Source: UBA668 sp031366885
GTDB lineage: Bacteria; Actinomycetota; Acidimicrobiia; Acidimicrobiales; Ilumatobacteraceae
NCBI GenBank assembly: GCA_031366885.1
Contig: JANLPB010000285.1
Location: 1-14,011 of the forward strand
Length of the DNA: 14,011 nucleotides
Direction: 5' to 3'
Every line of letters begins with the position of its first letter. Position 1 is the first letter of the stretch. The notes beneath the pieces are model-generated. The model saw only the letters and a program-made list of their open reading frames with translations, searched no databases and was not told the origin of the DNA. The translations under genes and the position numbers were made by a program. Positions 1 through 5,862 of this stretch are shown in pieces.

Positions 1-405
1 CGGATCGATCACCGCCCCGCCGGCGAAGACCACCCGCACCGCGTCGAGCAGATCGTCGACAGCGGCAACCCGGTCCTTCAACAGATAACCCCGTCGGGAG
101 GAGCCGCCCGCCAGGAGCGCCACCGCGTATGCCGGGGAAACATACTGGCTCAGCACGATGACGCCCATACTCGGGTGGGAGGTGCTGAGAACGGCGGCCG
201 CACGTATTCCTTCGTCGGTGCCGGTCGGTGGCATTCGAATGTCGGTGAGCACAACATCTGGCTCTGACGCTTGGACAGCGGCCAGCAATTCGGGCAGATC
301 CACGCAGAGGGCGTCGATCGCCACATCCTCGTAGGCGCCGAGGAGCTTGACGATGCCTGCGCGCACGAGCAGCGAATCCTCGGCCACGACCACCTTGATC
401 ACCAT
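1..405 (-). CDS. Response regulator, receiver domain (3' part cut by window edge)
   Basis: The reading frame starts at ATG 405 and stays open to base 1, giving the first 135 residues. The start MVIKVVVAEDSLLVRAGIVK is typical of NarL/FixJ-type regulators. It has the acidic pair E9-D10, the phospho-acceptor D55 in VVLTDIRMPP, S86 in VIVLSQY at the switch position and K110 in GYLLKD, so all canonical receiver residues are present. By family knowledge, phosphorylation of D55 by a partner histidine kinase would control a C-terminal LuxR-type helix-turn-helix, which should lie beyond the left edge and is not seen here. No histidine kinase gene is visible beside it; the upstream gene is a small membrane protein 138 bp away. 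The start has no Shine-Dalgarno but lies 8 nt after a -10-like TAGTAT, suggesting a leaderless or near-leaderless mRNA. The receiver is firm; the NarL assignment is likely. Confidence 0.93.
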   Translation of the reverse strand, partial: MVIKVVVAEDSLLVRAGIVKLLGAYEDVAIDALCVDLPELLAAVQASEPDVVLTDIRMPPTGTDEGIRAAAVLSTSHPSMGVIVLSQYVSPAYAVALLAGGSSRRGYLLKDRVAAVDDLLDAVRVVFAGGAVIDP

Positions 406-413
406 CGCTTGGG

Positions 414-419
414 ATACTA
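414..419 (-). promoter_or_regulatory. Candidate -10 box for the response regulator
   Basis: TAGTAT on the minus strand matches the actinobacterial TANNNT -10 pattern. It lies 8 nt before ATG 405, which would place the transcript start at or next to the start codon. No convincing -35 hexamer is found 16-18 nt upstream. No Shine-Dalgarno precedes the ATG, which fits leaderless initiation. This is a motif match only. Confidence 0.4.
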
Positions 420-450
420 CGCGCGACGTGGAACACAACAGCGCTCCATC

Positions 451-469
451 CTTCGCGTGGCGCGCGAAG
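451..469. repeat. Perfect 7-bp hairpin upstream of the regulator
   Basis: CTTCGCG (451-457) and CGCGAAG (463-469) form a perfect inverted repeat around a 5-nt loop. It lies in the 138-bp gap between the small membrane protein gene and the response regulator, about 30 bp upstream of the regulator's -10 candidate. It could be an operator for a dimeric regulator or a weak terminator of the upstream gene. It has no T-run. Only the symmetry is seen; the function is inferred. Confidence 0.35.
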
Positions 470-543
470 CTCAGGAAATGGAAACTTCGGCGTTCAGAAT
501 CGCTATTCGTCGAAGACCAAGGAGTGTCAAGTGACGGCGCTGT

Positions 544-861
544 CTAGTCCGGCCGAGCCTGTTCCAGTGTGGTGCGTTCGAGCAGCGCCTCAACGACCCG
601 CTCCTCGGTGGGATGAGCTTGCTTCTCCTCCACCTCTCGTTGTTGCTGCACCTCCACGCGTGCTGCCTGCCACGCCGACCAATGGCCCGACACCAGCGCC
701 CACAGCGACAGCGCAGAGATGTAGCTCACGCTGTGCACCCAACCAGTCATGACCGACACGGGGATCATCAGAATCCAGGCGATCGTCAGCCAACCGTTGA
801 CGCGTCGCATGAAGACCGGGCTCCCTTGGACATTGGCCCAGAGCGATCGGATCGCGTTCAC
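544..861 (-). CDS. Small two-helix membrane protein of unknown function
   Basis: A 105-residue protein starting at GTG 861, with AAGGGT-like purines about 6 nt before the start. Two hydrophobic segments are visible, at about residues 24-40 (LTIAWILMIPVSVMTGW) and 44-60, separated by a very short turn. A charged C-terminal helix (about 63-103), rich in Glu, Gln and Arg, looks coiled-coil-like and probably faces the cytoplasm. I recognise no named family. Such two-helix proteins with a charged tail are often small membrane anchors or accessory subunits, but nothing here proves a partner. It lies on the same strand as the response regulator, 138 bp upstream, so co-transcription is possible but not evident. 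Reality as a gene is fairly likely: membrane pattern, strand agreement, absence of a better competing frame. Confidence 0.7.
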   Translation of the reverse strand: MNAIRSLWANVQGSPVFMRRVNGWLTIAWILMIPVSVMTGWVHSVSYISALSLWALVSGHWSAWQAARVEVQQQREVEEKQAHPTEERVVEALLERTTLEQARPD

Positions 862-948
862 TCGTGACCCTTACCCCGCTTGAGCGCTCGGAAAACACAA
901 AAACCTCTGATGGCCAAATGTGAAGAAAGTCTCAGGCCAGCACCTTGA

Positions 949-1134
949 CTTCGCGCAGTTGGTACGGCCGACGCATCCCGTTGCGGCGGCCGACCCGACG
1001 GTGTCGTTGTGCTCGGCGACTTCTCGACCTACAACAGCCCGGGCGAAGTCGTGAGCTACATCGCGACGAACGGCCTTCACCCCGGCGTGCCGGGCGAGGT
1101 CGTCAGCGCCGTCTGCTCGGGCGCACCCGGCTGA
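949..1134 (+). pseudogene. Remnant of a plus-strand gene, C-terminal part only
   Basis: This frame reads from just after a TGA (946-948) to a TGA at 1132-1134. From about 1000 on it looks protein-like (GVVVLGDFSTYNSPGEVV, then a hydrophobic/Gly-Pro rich stretch ending CSGAPG). It contains no ATG and no start with a Shine-Dalgarno; the only plausible start is GTG 1009, giving 41 residues. I read it as the 3' end of a decayed or truncated gene, or less likely as a very small protein gene. Otherwise the 862-1179 interval holds nothing I can support. I do not recognise the family. An overlapping minus-strand frame (871-1155) and a plus-strand Arg-rich frame (945-1214) look like shadows. Confidence 0.3.
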
Positions 1135-1179
1135 CGCACCGAGAACGAACTCCACTCACGGAGCTCACTGATACGACAC

Positions 1180-2841
1180 TCACTGATCGGCGCGGAGGCG
1201 GCGAGCAGCGATGACCAACACGTCGTCACTCAAACGCGACTGACTGTGCTCAATCGCGGCGTCCACGCATGCACTCGCAATGGTGCCCGCAGTGTCGTTG
1301 TGACGGGAAGAGATGAGACGACGAAGAAACTCCTCGCCCAGCTGGTTGCCGCTCGGAGAGCGTGCCTCGATGACTCCGTCGGTGTAGAACACGACGAGGT
1401 CATCGGGGAGCACGTCGTACACACTGACATCGTGAGTAGCCCCCGTCAGGCCGAGCAACGGACCAGTCCGCGTCCACTCCGTCTGGCTACCGGCTCTGAC
1501 GTGAACGGGCGCCGGATGACCGGCGTTCACCACTTGTACCGACTCGGCGCCCGGCTCGATGACGATCAGAACAGCGGTCGCAATCGTGTGCCGGCGCAGA
1601 AGCTTGGCGTTGACGCTCGAAACAATTGCGGGTAGGTCGGCGCCCATCTCCCACAGAGCACCGACGTGGGCGCGCAGCCCGTATGCCACCACAGCGGAGT
1701 AGACATCGTGGCCGGCGACATCCACAATTGCGATCAGGGTCGCCGGACGCGGTTGATCACGAACGTGCACTTGCACCGAATCACCCGCCAAATGGCCGGT
1801 CGCGGGCTGGTAGCGCATGCCGATCTCCCAGTCAGGGAGGTCGGGTGCAGTGATGGTCATCTCGGCCGTGACCGCTTCGACGAGCGTGTCGACGTCGCTT
1901 CGATGCTCGACACGCCGACGCGCGGAGTCGAGTTCCTCGCGGAGCTGCAATTCGGTGCGACTGATGACCGCCGCAGGAATGAGCACCGCTGCACTGAGGA
2001 CGGCGACCTGCAGCACTGAGAACACCGATTGCGACAACTCCTCGGTCGGGAGCACATGTGCCAGCGCGACACCCACGACCAGAAGCAGGGCGGGAGCGGC
2101 AGCGACCACAACCGTCACCCGGCGCGACACTCCACCAGCGATTCCACCATCGAGCAATTGCGTCAAGAAGCCAACTTTGGGTCGGACGCAAATTGCAGCG
2201 ACGCCGATGAGGAGGATTCCGATGCCGGTATGCAGCGCCATGCCGACATACACAACGTGCTCGCCGAGGTCGGATCGATCCACGCCGAGCACGTAACCGA
2301 CGATTGCCGACAGGCCGACGGAGGCGCCGGAGATGGCGAACGCCTGACCAATCAGTGGTGCTCGACGCAACACCAGTGTCAACAACGCGCCGGCCAGCAG
2401 TATGAAGGCCAGACACGTCTCGGGTGCTGGCCGACCGCCGACCGGGGTGGTCGCCGCGACGAAATCGGTGGGAAACAGCCCCTCGAACCACGTCCGCCCA
2501 CTTCCGGCGATGTGCAGCCAGAGGCTGACCAACCCGATCCCTGCGATACCGACCACTCCGCCCGCAGCGACGACACGCCACGGACCACTTCGCCGCGAAG
2601 CGAGCACGGCCACGGCGCCAGCCACCAGCCCAATGGCTGCGTTCGGGTACATCGGCGGCAGGTGCGCCGACAGCTTCACGATCCACGCGGTGCGAGTCGC
2701 ATAGCCCAGCAGCACCGTCGTGCCAATCAGCCCGGCGGCGACCGCCAGCAAAACGCCCAACCGCTCCACGCGCATTGCGCTGCGCTCGCGGATCTGTGGT
2801 CGGTCGACGAAAGCCGTCGCCGTTTCCGCGGTGTTCACCAT
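1180..2841 (-). CDS. Eight-helix membrane protein with C-terminal SpoIIE/PP2C serine phosphatase
   Basis: A 553-residue protein if started at ATG 2841 (MVNTAETATAF). The frame stays open upstream to 3036, but that part overlaps the reductase gene and does not look coding. ATG 2775 (MRVERLGVLL) is an alternative start. About eight membrane segments lie near residues 27-45, 67-82, 89-108, 142-159, 166-186, 197-217, 242-262 and 273-293. The PMYPNAAIGLVAG stretch resembles the integral-membrane sensor region often found before PAS or kinase modules. A short charged helix (about 294-315) leads to a SpoIIE/RsbU-type PP2C domain (about 335-550). Metal-site motifs are present: AGDS (D354), DVAGHD (D374), DGVIEA (D488) and SDDVLV (D539-D540). 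By family knowledge such enzymes dephosphorylate anti-anti-sigma factors (STAS proteins). No STAS or anti-sigma gene is in the window, so the substrate is unknown. A short upstream leader reading frame overlaps the start. Confidence 0.88.
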   Translation of the reverse strand: MVNTAETATAFVDRPQIRERSAMRVERLGVLLAVAAGLIGTTVLLGYATRTAWIVKLSAHLPPMYPNAAIGLVAGAVAVLASRRSGPWRVVAAGGVVGIAGIGLVSLWLHIAGSGRTWFEGLFPTDFVAATTPVGGRPAPETCLAFILLAGALLTLVLRRAPLIGQAFAISGASVGLSAIVGYVLGVDRSDLGEHVVYVGMALHTGIGILLIGVAAICVRPKVGFLTQLLDGGIAGGVSRRVTVVVAAAPALLLVVGVALAHVLPTEELSQSVFSVLQVAVLSAAVLIPAAVISRTELQLREELDSARRRVEHRSDVDTLVEAVTAEMTITAPDLPDWEIGMRYQPATGHLAGDSVQVHVRDQPRPATLIAIVDVAGHDVYSAVVAYGLRAHVGALWEMGADLPAIVSSVNAKLLRRHTIATAVLIVIEPGAESVQVVNAGHPAPVHVRAGSQTEWTRTGPLLGLTGATHDVSVYDVLPDDLVVFYTDGVIEARSPSGNQLGEEFLRRLISSRHNDTAGTIASACVDAAIEHSQSRLSDDVLVIAARRLRADQ

Positions 2842-2867
2842 GCGACCAAGTGGGTCGACGGAGCCAT
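2835..2867 (-). CDS. Candidate 10-residue leader peptide overlapping the phosphatase start
   Basis: ATG 2867 is preceded by AGGAAAGG with a 5-nt spacer, the best ribosome binding site near this gene. It opens a 10-codon frame, MAPSTHLVAW, ending at TGA 2837-2835. The stop lies inside the phosphatase start: in GCATGGTGAAC the ATG at 2841 begins the phosphatase and the TGA two bases later ends the leader. The phosphatase ATG itself has no good Shine-Dalgarno, so termination and re-initiation could supply its translation. This is inferred from layout alone; a chance short frame or a different phosphatase start would explain it away. Confidence 0.35.
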   Translation of the reverse strand: MAPSTHLVAW

Positions 2868-2922
2868 GGCGACCTTTCCTGGTTCGAGGTCTGTGGTGGA
2901 TCAAACCCTCTGCCAGTGCGGA

Positions 2923-2951
2923 ACCGTAGACCAAATCCACGACGTAGTCAG
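2923..2951 (-). promoter_or_regulatory. Candidate promoter of the phosphatase gene
   Basis: On the minus strand CTGACT (2951-2946, 4/6 to TTGACA) is followed after 17 nt by TACGGT (2928-2923, fits TANNNT). It lies in the 133-bp gap after the reductase stop and about 55 bp before the leader ATG at 2867, so the phosphatase could be transcribed independently of the reductase. Motif match only. Confidence 0.3.
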
Positions 2952-2974
2952 GCGTCACACGGCCCGCGCAGTTG

Positions 2975-3979
2975 CTACCGGTGAGGGTCGACGACCCAGC
3001 GACCGCGGACCTGGCCGGCGAGGATGCTGGGGCCACGTTCGAGAAGTTGGCTCATCGGGATGACTTCGGTCATCGGCGTCAGAACCGCCGAGGGCAGCAA
3101 CGACGCGAGCCTGTTCCATGCAGCCACGCGAATCGGCGTGGGTGTCATCACGCCTTCGACGCCGATGAGTCGCACGGCGCGCAGGATGAATGGCAACACC
3201 GTCGTCGGTAGGTCTGGGCCGGCAGCGAGGCCGCAGGCAGTGACGACACCGTGATACTTCATCTGACTGATCACCTTGGCGAGAATTGCCGAGCCGACCG
3301 TATCGACCGCGGCCGCCCACGTCTCGGACTCCATCGGGCGCGCTGGCTCGTTCATCTCCTCCCGAGTCAGAAAGGTTGTGGCCCCTAATTCGCGCAGGTA
3401 GTCCTGCGTCTCGGGTCGGCCGGTCACCGCCGCGATCTCGAAGCCCAGGCGAGCCAGCAGGGCAACGCTCAGAGAGCCGACCCCACCAGCCGCACCGGTG
3501 ACGATCACCGGTCCGTCGGCGGGGGTTACACCGGAGTCTTCGATTGCCGCAATGCACAGCATTGCGGTGAGCCCCGCCGTGCCGATCGCCATCGCGTCGA
3601 GACTGGACATCCCGTCGGGTCGGTGGACGAGAAACTCTGACTTCACGCGTTGGCGTTCGGAGTAACCGCCCCAGAACCGCTCGCCCATTCCCCAACTCGT
3701 GAGGATGACGCCATCGCCGACGGCGAAGTCCGGTGAGCCGCTCGCAGTGACGGTGCCGGCGAGATCAACACCGGGAACCATCGGGTAGCTCCGCACAATT
3801 CGGCCGGCGCCGGTGAGCGCCAAGCCGTCCTTGTAGTTGAGCGACGAGTAGTCGACATCAATCGTGACGTCGCCGTCGGAAAGGTCGGCGTCAGTGAGTT
3901 GGTCGATCGAGCCGGTCGGTGGCGCCTTGGGGTTGGCTGGGTCGTTGCGTAAAACGAGCGCATTGAAGGTGTCGGTCAC
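2975..3979 (-). CDS. acuI: Acrylyl-CoA reductase (NADPH), AcuI/YhdH family of MDR oxidoreductases
   Basis: A 334-residue, zinc-independent medium-chain reductase, close to the roughly 324 residues of E. coli AcuI/YhdH. It starts at GTG 3979 (MTDTFNALVLRND); the Shine-Dalgarno is weak (GAGCGG immediately before GTG). Family landmarks are the SSLNYKDGLALTG motif (about 45-57), the PMVPGVDLAGTV stretch (66-77) and WGMGERFWGGYSERQRV (96-112). A Rossmann fold carries VTGAAGGVGS (160-169), with TGRPE (186-190) at the position where the family binds the NADPH 2'-phosphate. AcuI reduces acryloyl-CoA to propionyl-CoA in the cytoplasm, for example in the use of 3-hydroxypropionate or DMSP-derived acrylate, and may protect against this electrophile. 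No other gene of that pathway is in the window. Upstream (3980-4120) lies a gap carrying the 39-bp repeat. Family assignment is firm; the exact substrate is inferred. Confidence 0.9.
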   Translation of the reverse strand: MTDTFNALVLRNDPANPKAPPTGSIDQLTDADLSDGDVTIDVDYSSLNYKDGLALTGAGRIVRSYPMVPGVDLAGTVTASGSPDFAVGDGVILTSWGMGERFWGGYSERQRVKSEFLVHRPDGMSSLDAMAIGTAGLTAMLCIAAIEDSGVTPADGPVIVTGAAGGVGSLSVALLARLGFEIAAVTGRPETQDYLRELGATTFLTREEMNEPARPMESETWAAAVDTVGSAILAKVISQMKYHGVVTACGLAAGPDLPTTVLPFILRAVRLIGVEGVMTPTPIRVAAWNRLASLLPSAVLTPMTEVIPMSQLLERGPSILAGQVRGRWVVDPHR

Positions 3980-4023
3980 CCGCTCATGCTGCCATGCCAG
4001 CCGCCAGTGTCGTCGATCTGGCC

Positions 4024-4038
4024 GGGCGGCGGTCGCCC
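4024..4038. terminator. Short GC hairpin abutting repeat copy 1
   Basis: GGGCG (4024-4028) pairs with CGCCC (4034-4038) around a 5-nt loop. The right arm is the first five bases of the 39-bp repeat. On the minus strand it follows the RelE toxin stop (4121) by about 80 bp, so it could end that transcript. There is no T-run and the stem is only 5 bp, so the terminator reading is tentative. The matching position at repeat copy 2 also has a hairpin. Confidence 0.35.
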
Positions 4039-4072
4039 AACTGTCCTCGAGTTCTCATCTTTCAGATTTGGT
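4034..4072. repeat. 39-bp direct repeat, copy 1
   Basis: This 39-bp sequence matches 11792-11830 at 38 of 39 positions in the same orientation; the one difference is A at 4057 versus C at 11815. Identity stops sharply on both sides. Inside it, AACT-N7-AGTT (4039-4053) forms a small inverted repeat enclosing TCCTC, and a CTCGAG palindrome is present. It begins 48 bp past the toxin stop codon in the minus-strand direction. I do not recognise it as a known element. Confidence 0.8.
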
Positions 4073-4120
4073 GGGAGGCGGGGCCGAGTGCGAGTCGACG
4101 AACGGCATTTGACAACCCGC

Positions 4121-4399
4121 TCATGTTCGGTACGCGTCGCTGCGATGGCTGACATCGACGACAGTCACGACGCGGGCCTCCTCGTCGATGAGATAGCGCA
4201 GTCGGTACGCCCCGCGCCGGGCGCGGAAGTAGCGCTCGAACGGCGCCCGAAGTGGCGCCCCAACCTGGTGGGGCCTCTCAGCGAGCGGGCCGTCGATGAA
4301 CTCGAACACCGCGAACGCTGCACCCGACGGCAGTGTATCACTTAACGCTCGGCGGACCTGCGTCGCCACGATGACTTCGTACCTTGCCTCATCGGCCAT
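4121..4399 (-). CDS. relE: Type II toxin, RelE/ParE family
   Basis: A 92-residue protein starting at ATG 4399, which lies inside the last codons of the antitoxin gene (11-bp overlap), so the pair is translated together. The sequence fits the RelE fold: an N-terminal strand YEVIVATQVRRAL, a helix with PHQVGAPLRAPFERYFRA, then RRGAYRLRYLIDEEARVV and the C-terminal VDVSHRSDAYR. Basic and aromatic residues typical of the mRNA-cleaving site are present (R66, R68, H85, R86, Y90). By family knowledge RelE cleaves mRNA in the ribosomal A site and is blocked by its partner antitoxin. ParE-type action on gyrase is the alternative, but the C-terminal His-Arg-x-x-x-Tyr pattern favours RelE. It lies next to repeat copy 1. 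Confidence 0.88.
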   Translation of the reverse strand: MADEARYEVIVATQVRRALSDTLPSGAAFAVFEFIDGPLAERPHQVGAPLRAPFERYFRARRGAYRLRYLIDEEARVVTVVDVSHRSDAYRT

Positions 4400-4673
4400 C
4401 CTGACGCCGTTTCTCCATCAGGACGCGCAGCTCCTCGAGTGTCGTGTGCTCCCCCTCCGCGAGTTGCTGTTTGGCTACTTCGATCTCGGCCATCGCGACC
4501 GGATCGCTGAGAAGCTCGAGTGTCGCTTCGAGTGACTCGAGGTCCTCGACCGACATGATGACCACGAACTCGCGACCGTTGCGTGTTACTTGCACACGAT
4601 CATGGGTGCGGAACACTTCGTCAGCAATCTCCGACAGTCGGGCCTTCGCCTCAGATAACGGCACCATCGTCAT
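4389..4673 (-). CDS. relB: Antitoxin of the RelE-type toxin, Phd/YefM-like
   Basis: A 94-residue protein with the start chosen at ATG 4673 (MTMVPLSEAKARLSEIADEV); ATG 4667 is an alternative. The same frame is open far upstream to 4976, but that extension is Arg/Pro/Ser-rich and overlaps the neighbouring gene in another frame, so it is not coding. The N-terminal half (PLSEAKARLSEIADEV, then VQVTRNGREFVVIMSVEDL) is the Phd/YefM DNA-binding fold. The C-terminal half (about 50-94), acidic then basic, would wrap and neutralise the toxin. By analogy it dimerises on its own promoter and represses it, together with the toxin. It has no Shine-Dalgarno, and its start lies 8 nt after a good -10 box, suggesting a leaderless mRNA. 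Confidence 0.9.
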   Translation of the reverse strand: MTMVPLSEAKARLSEIADEVFRTHDRVQVTRNGREFVVIMSVEDLESLEATLELLSDPVAMAEIEVAKQQLAEGEHTTLEELRVLMEKRRQDGR

Positions 4674-4681
4674 AGACCACA

Positions 4682-4710
4682 ATTCTAGTCTGTTACAGCG
4701 CGTCTGGAAA
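4682..4710 (-). promoter_or_regulatory. Candidate promoter of the toxin-antitoxin operon
   Basis: On the minus strand TTTCCA (4710-4705, 4/6 to TTGACA) is followed after exactly 17 nt by TAGAAT (4687-4682, 5/6 to TATAAT). The -10 ends 8 nt before the antitoxin ATG at 4673, so the transcript would begin within a base or two of the start codon. It lies in the 55-bp gap before the antitoxin, where autoregulation by the antitoxin would be expected. Confidence 0.5.
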
Positions 4711-4728
4711 CGGCAGCACCGGGCGTGC

Positions 4729-5121
4729 TTAGTCGCCGGTGCACACCGTGGTGCCGGCGGCCGCCATATCGGTGAGTGCTGAACTGGTCGCGTCGTTGAG
4801 CACGCCATCCTCCGGGAGGCCGCTGGCGGCTTGGAACGCCTTGACTGCCTTGGCGGTGTGAGGGCCGTACGCGCCGTCGGCGGGAAACTCGTAGCAGCCA
4901 ACGACTCTGAGCGCTGTTTGGGCGGCCGTGATCTCCTCGACAGTTGCATCGATGTGCACCGTCGTCGACGTCGCAACCGTGCTCGACGGGTCGTTGTCAG
5001 TCAGCACAGCTCCCGCAGTCGCGCTTGCAGCTGCAATGGCAAAGGCGCCGGCGATCAACGCCGCCGTTGTGCGGCCAGAGGCCTTCTTGGAGACGGCCGT
5101 GGCGTTACCTGGGTCGGACAT
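4729..5121 (-). CDS. Membrane-anchored or secreted protein with a peptidoglycan-binding-like domain
   Basis: A 130-residue protein starting at ATG 5121, chosen over an upstream in-frame start (5196) because GGGAG lies 7 nt before it and the extra residues are not protein-like. An N-terminal basic stretch (KKASGR) is followed by one hydrophobic helix (about 19-40), a signal anchor or uncleaved signal peptide. A Thr/Ser-rich linker (41-62) then leads to a PG_binding_1-type domain (about 64-121) with the hallmark DGAYGPHTAKAVKAFQ (82-97). Cys76 and Cys127 could form a disulfide outside the cell. By family knowledge this fold can bind cell-wall peptidoglycan, usually next to a hydrolase domain; none is present here, so it is a stand-alone binder or adaptor. 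It is divergent from the DedA gene, with a 54-69 bp shared promoter region. Confidence 0.85.
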   Translation of the reverse strand: MSDPGNATAVSKKASGRTTAALIAGAFAIAAASATAGAVLTDNDPSSTVATSTTVHIDATVEEITAAQTALRVVGCYEFPADGAYGPHTAKAVKAFQAASGLPEDGVLNDATSSALTDMAAAGTTVCTGD

Positions 5122-5178
5122 GTGAGCTCCCATTCGTCGACGACGGCCGCACGTTAATGCCTGCGGCGAAGGCACGTG

Positions 5179-5184
5179 TACGGT
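5179..5184 (+). promoter_or_regulatory. Candidate -10 box for the DedA-like gene
   Basis: TACGGT fits TANNNT and lies 6 nt before GTG 5191, the spacing expected for a leaderless actinobacterial transcript starting at the GTG. It supports 5191 rather than the upstream GTG 5176 as the start. No clear -35 element is seen. Confidence 0.35.
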
Positions 5185-5190
5185 GCGAGC

Positions 5191-5862
5191 GTGCACGACA
5201 CGCCGGCCCCGATCAGCAGGGGCGAGCGGCGGCGAGCGTGGTCGCTCGTACTCGGCGTGCTGTTGGCGACGGTGATCCTTCCGTTCGTGTTCTGGGGGAA
5301 CCCGATCGCGCAGCGAACCAGCACCGTCACCGATGGCGGCACGGCGGGCGCCATCGCCGGGGCGGGCGTCGTGCTACTGCTTGCCGCCGACATCGCGCTG
5401 CCGATTCCATCCAGCGTGGTGATGGTGCTGAGCGGCGCACGGTTCGGGTTCGTGACAGCACTGGCGATCTCCTGGCTCGGTCTGATGATCGGCTGCGTCG
5501 CCGCCTACGAGGTGGGCGTTCGATACGGGCAGAGAGCCCTGACCCGGTTGGTCGGCGCGGAAGCTGCGGCGGCGGTCGCGGACACAACGCGACGGTTCGG
5601 CACCCCGACGTTGATGGTGTGCCGAGCCGTGCCCGTGCTGGCTGAGGCATCGGTGATCCTGGCCGGCGTGACACGGTTTCCCAGACGACCGTTCCTGTTG
5701 GCGACGGCGACCAGCAATCTCACGGTTGCGGCGGTGTACGTGGCCGCTGGCCGTCGGTCGGCCGACAATGGGTCGCTGGTGATCGCTGTGCTGGTCACGA
5801 TGGTCGTGCCGGTCGCTGTACTCTGCGCGAGCCGCATCGTACGGGGAGGTGCACGTGAGTGA
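5191..5862 (+). CDS. DedA/VTT-domain (SNARE-associated) membrane protein
   Basis: A 223-residue integral membrane protein from GTG 5191; the in-frame GTG 5176 would add five residues, and neither has a well-spaced Shine-Dalgarno. A first helix (about 18-34) is followed by the VTT core: a hydrophobic segment with DIALPIPSSVVMVLSGARFG, then a Gly-rich helix (LGLMIGCVAAYEVGVRYG), and the later CRAVPVLAEASVILAG motif with the Arg-x-x-Pro typical of DedA proteins. A last helix lies near 194-213. By family knowledge DedA proteins act as phospholipid or undecaprenyl-phosphate flippases and support proton-motive-force and envelope homeostasis; which applies here is unknown. Its last codons overlap the start of the kinase/cyclase gene by 8 bp (GTGAGTGA), so the two are likely co-transcribed and translationally coupled. 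Confidence 0.85.
   Translation: MHDTPAPISRGERRRAWSLVLGVLLATVILPFVFWGNPIAQRTSTVTDGGTAGAIAGAGVVLLLAADIALPIPSSVVMVLSGARFGFVTALAISWLGLMIGCVAAYEVGVRYGQRALTRLVGAEAAAAVADTTRRFGTPTLMVCRAVPVLAEASVILAGVTRFPRRPFLLATATSNLTVAAVYVAAGRRSADNGSLVIAVLVTMVVPVAVLCASRIVRGGARE

Noticed and set aside
502..530. Consensus TTGACA on the minus strand upstream of the response regulator
   Set aside because: The hexamer at 530-525 is perfect, but at 17 nt the partner is AATAGC, a poor -10. The TAGTAT box nearer the gene is the better candidate.
1164..1187. Two copies of CTCACTGAT, 15 bp apart, at the phosphatase stop
   Set aside because: A 9-bp duplication is too short to interpret. No hairpin or known element goes with it.
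2842..3036. Upstream extension of the phosphatase frame (65 extra residues)
   Set aside because: It overlaps the reductase gene and its composition is not membrane- or domain-like. ATG 2841 or 2775 leaves a complete protein.
2029..3063. Long plus-strand frame (344 codons) opposite the phosphatase
   Set aside because: Composition is rich in Arg, Gln, Asp and His with no domain pattern, as expected for a shadow of a GC-rich gene on the other strand.
4024..4112. Repeat as an integron attC site (GTTGGGC fits the GTTRRRY core on the minus strand)
   Set aside because: No matching RYYYAAC partner at a suitable distance, no attC-like imperfect stem, no integrase, and the bracketed segment is a multi-gene block rather than a cassette.
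4674..4976. Arg/Pro/Ser-rich extension of the antitoxin frame
   Set aside because: It lies antisense-frame over the peptidoglycan-binding gene and contains the likely promoter. The Phd/YefM domain is complete from 4673.
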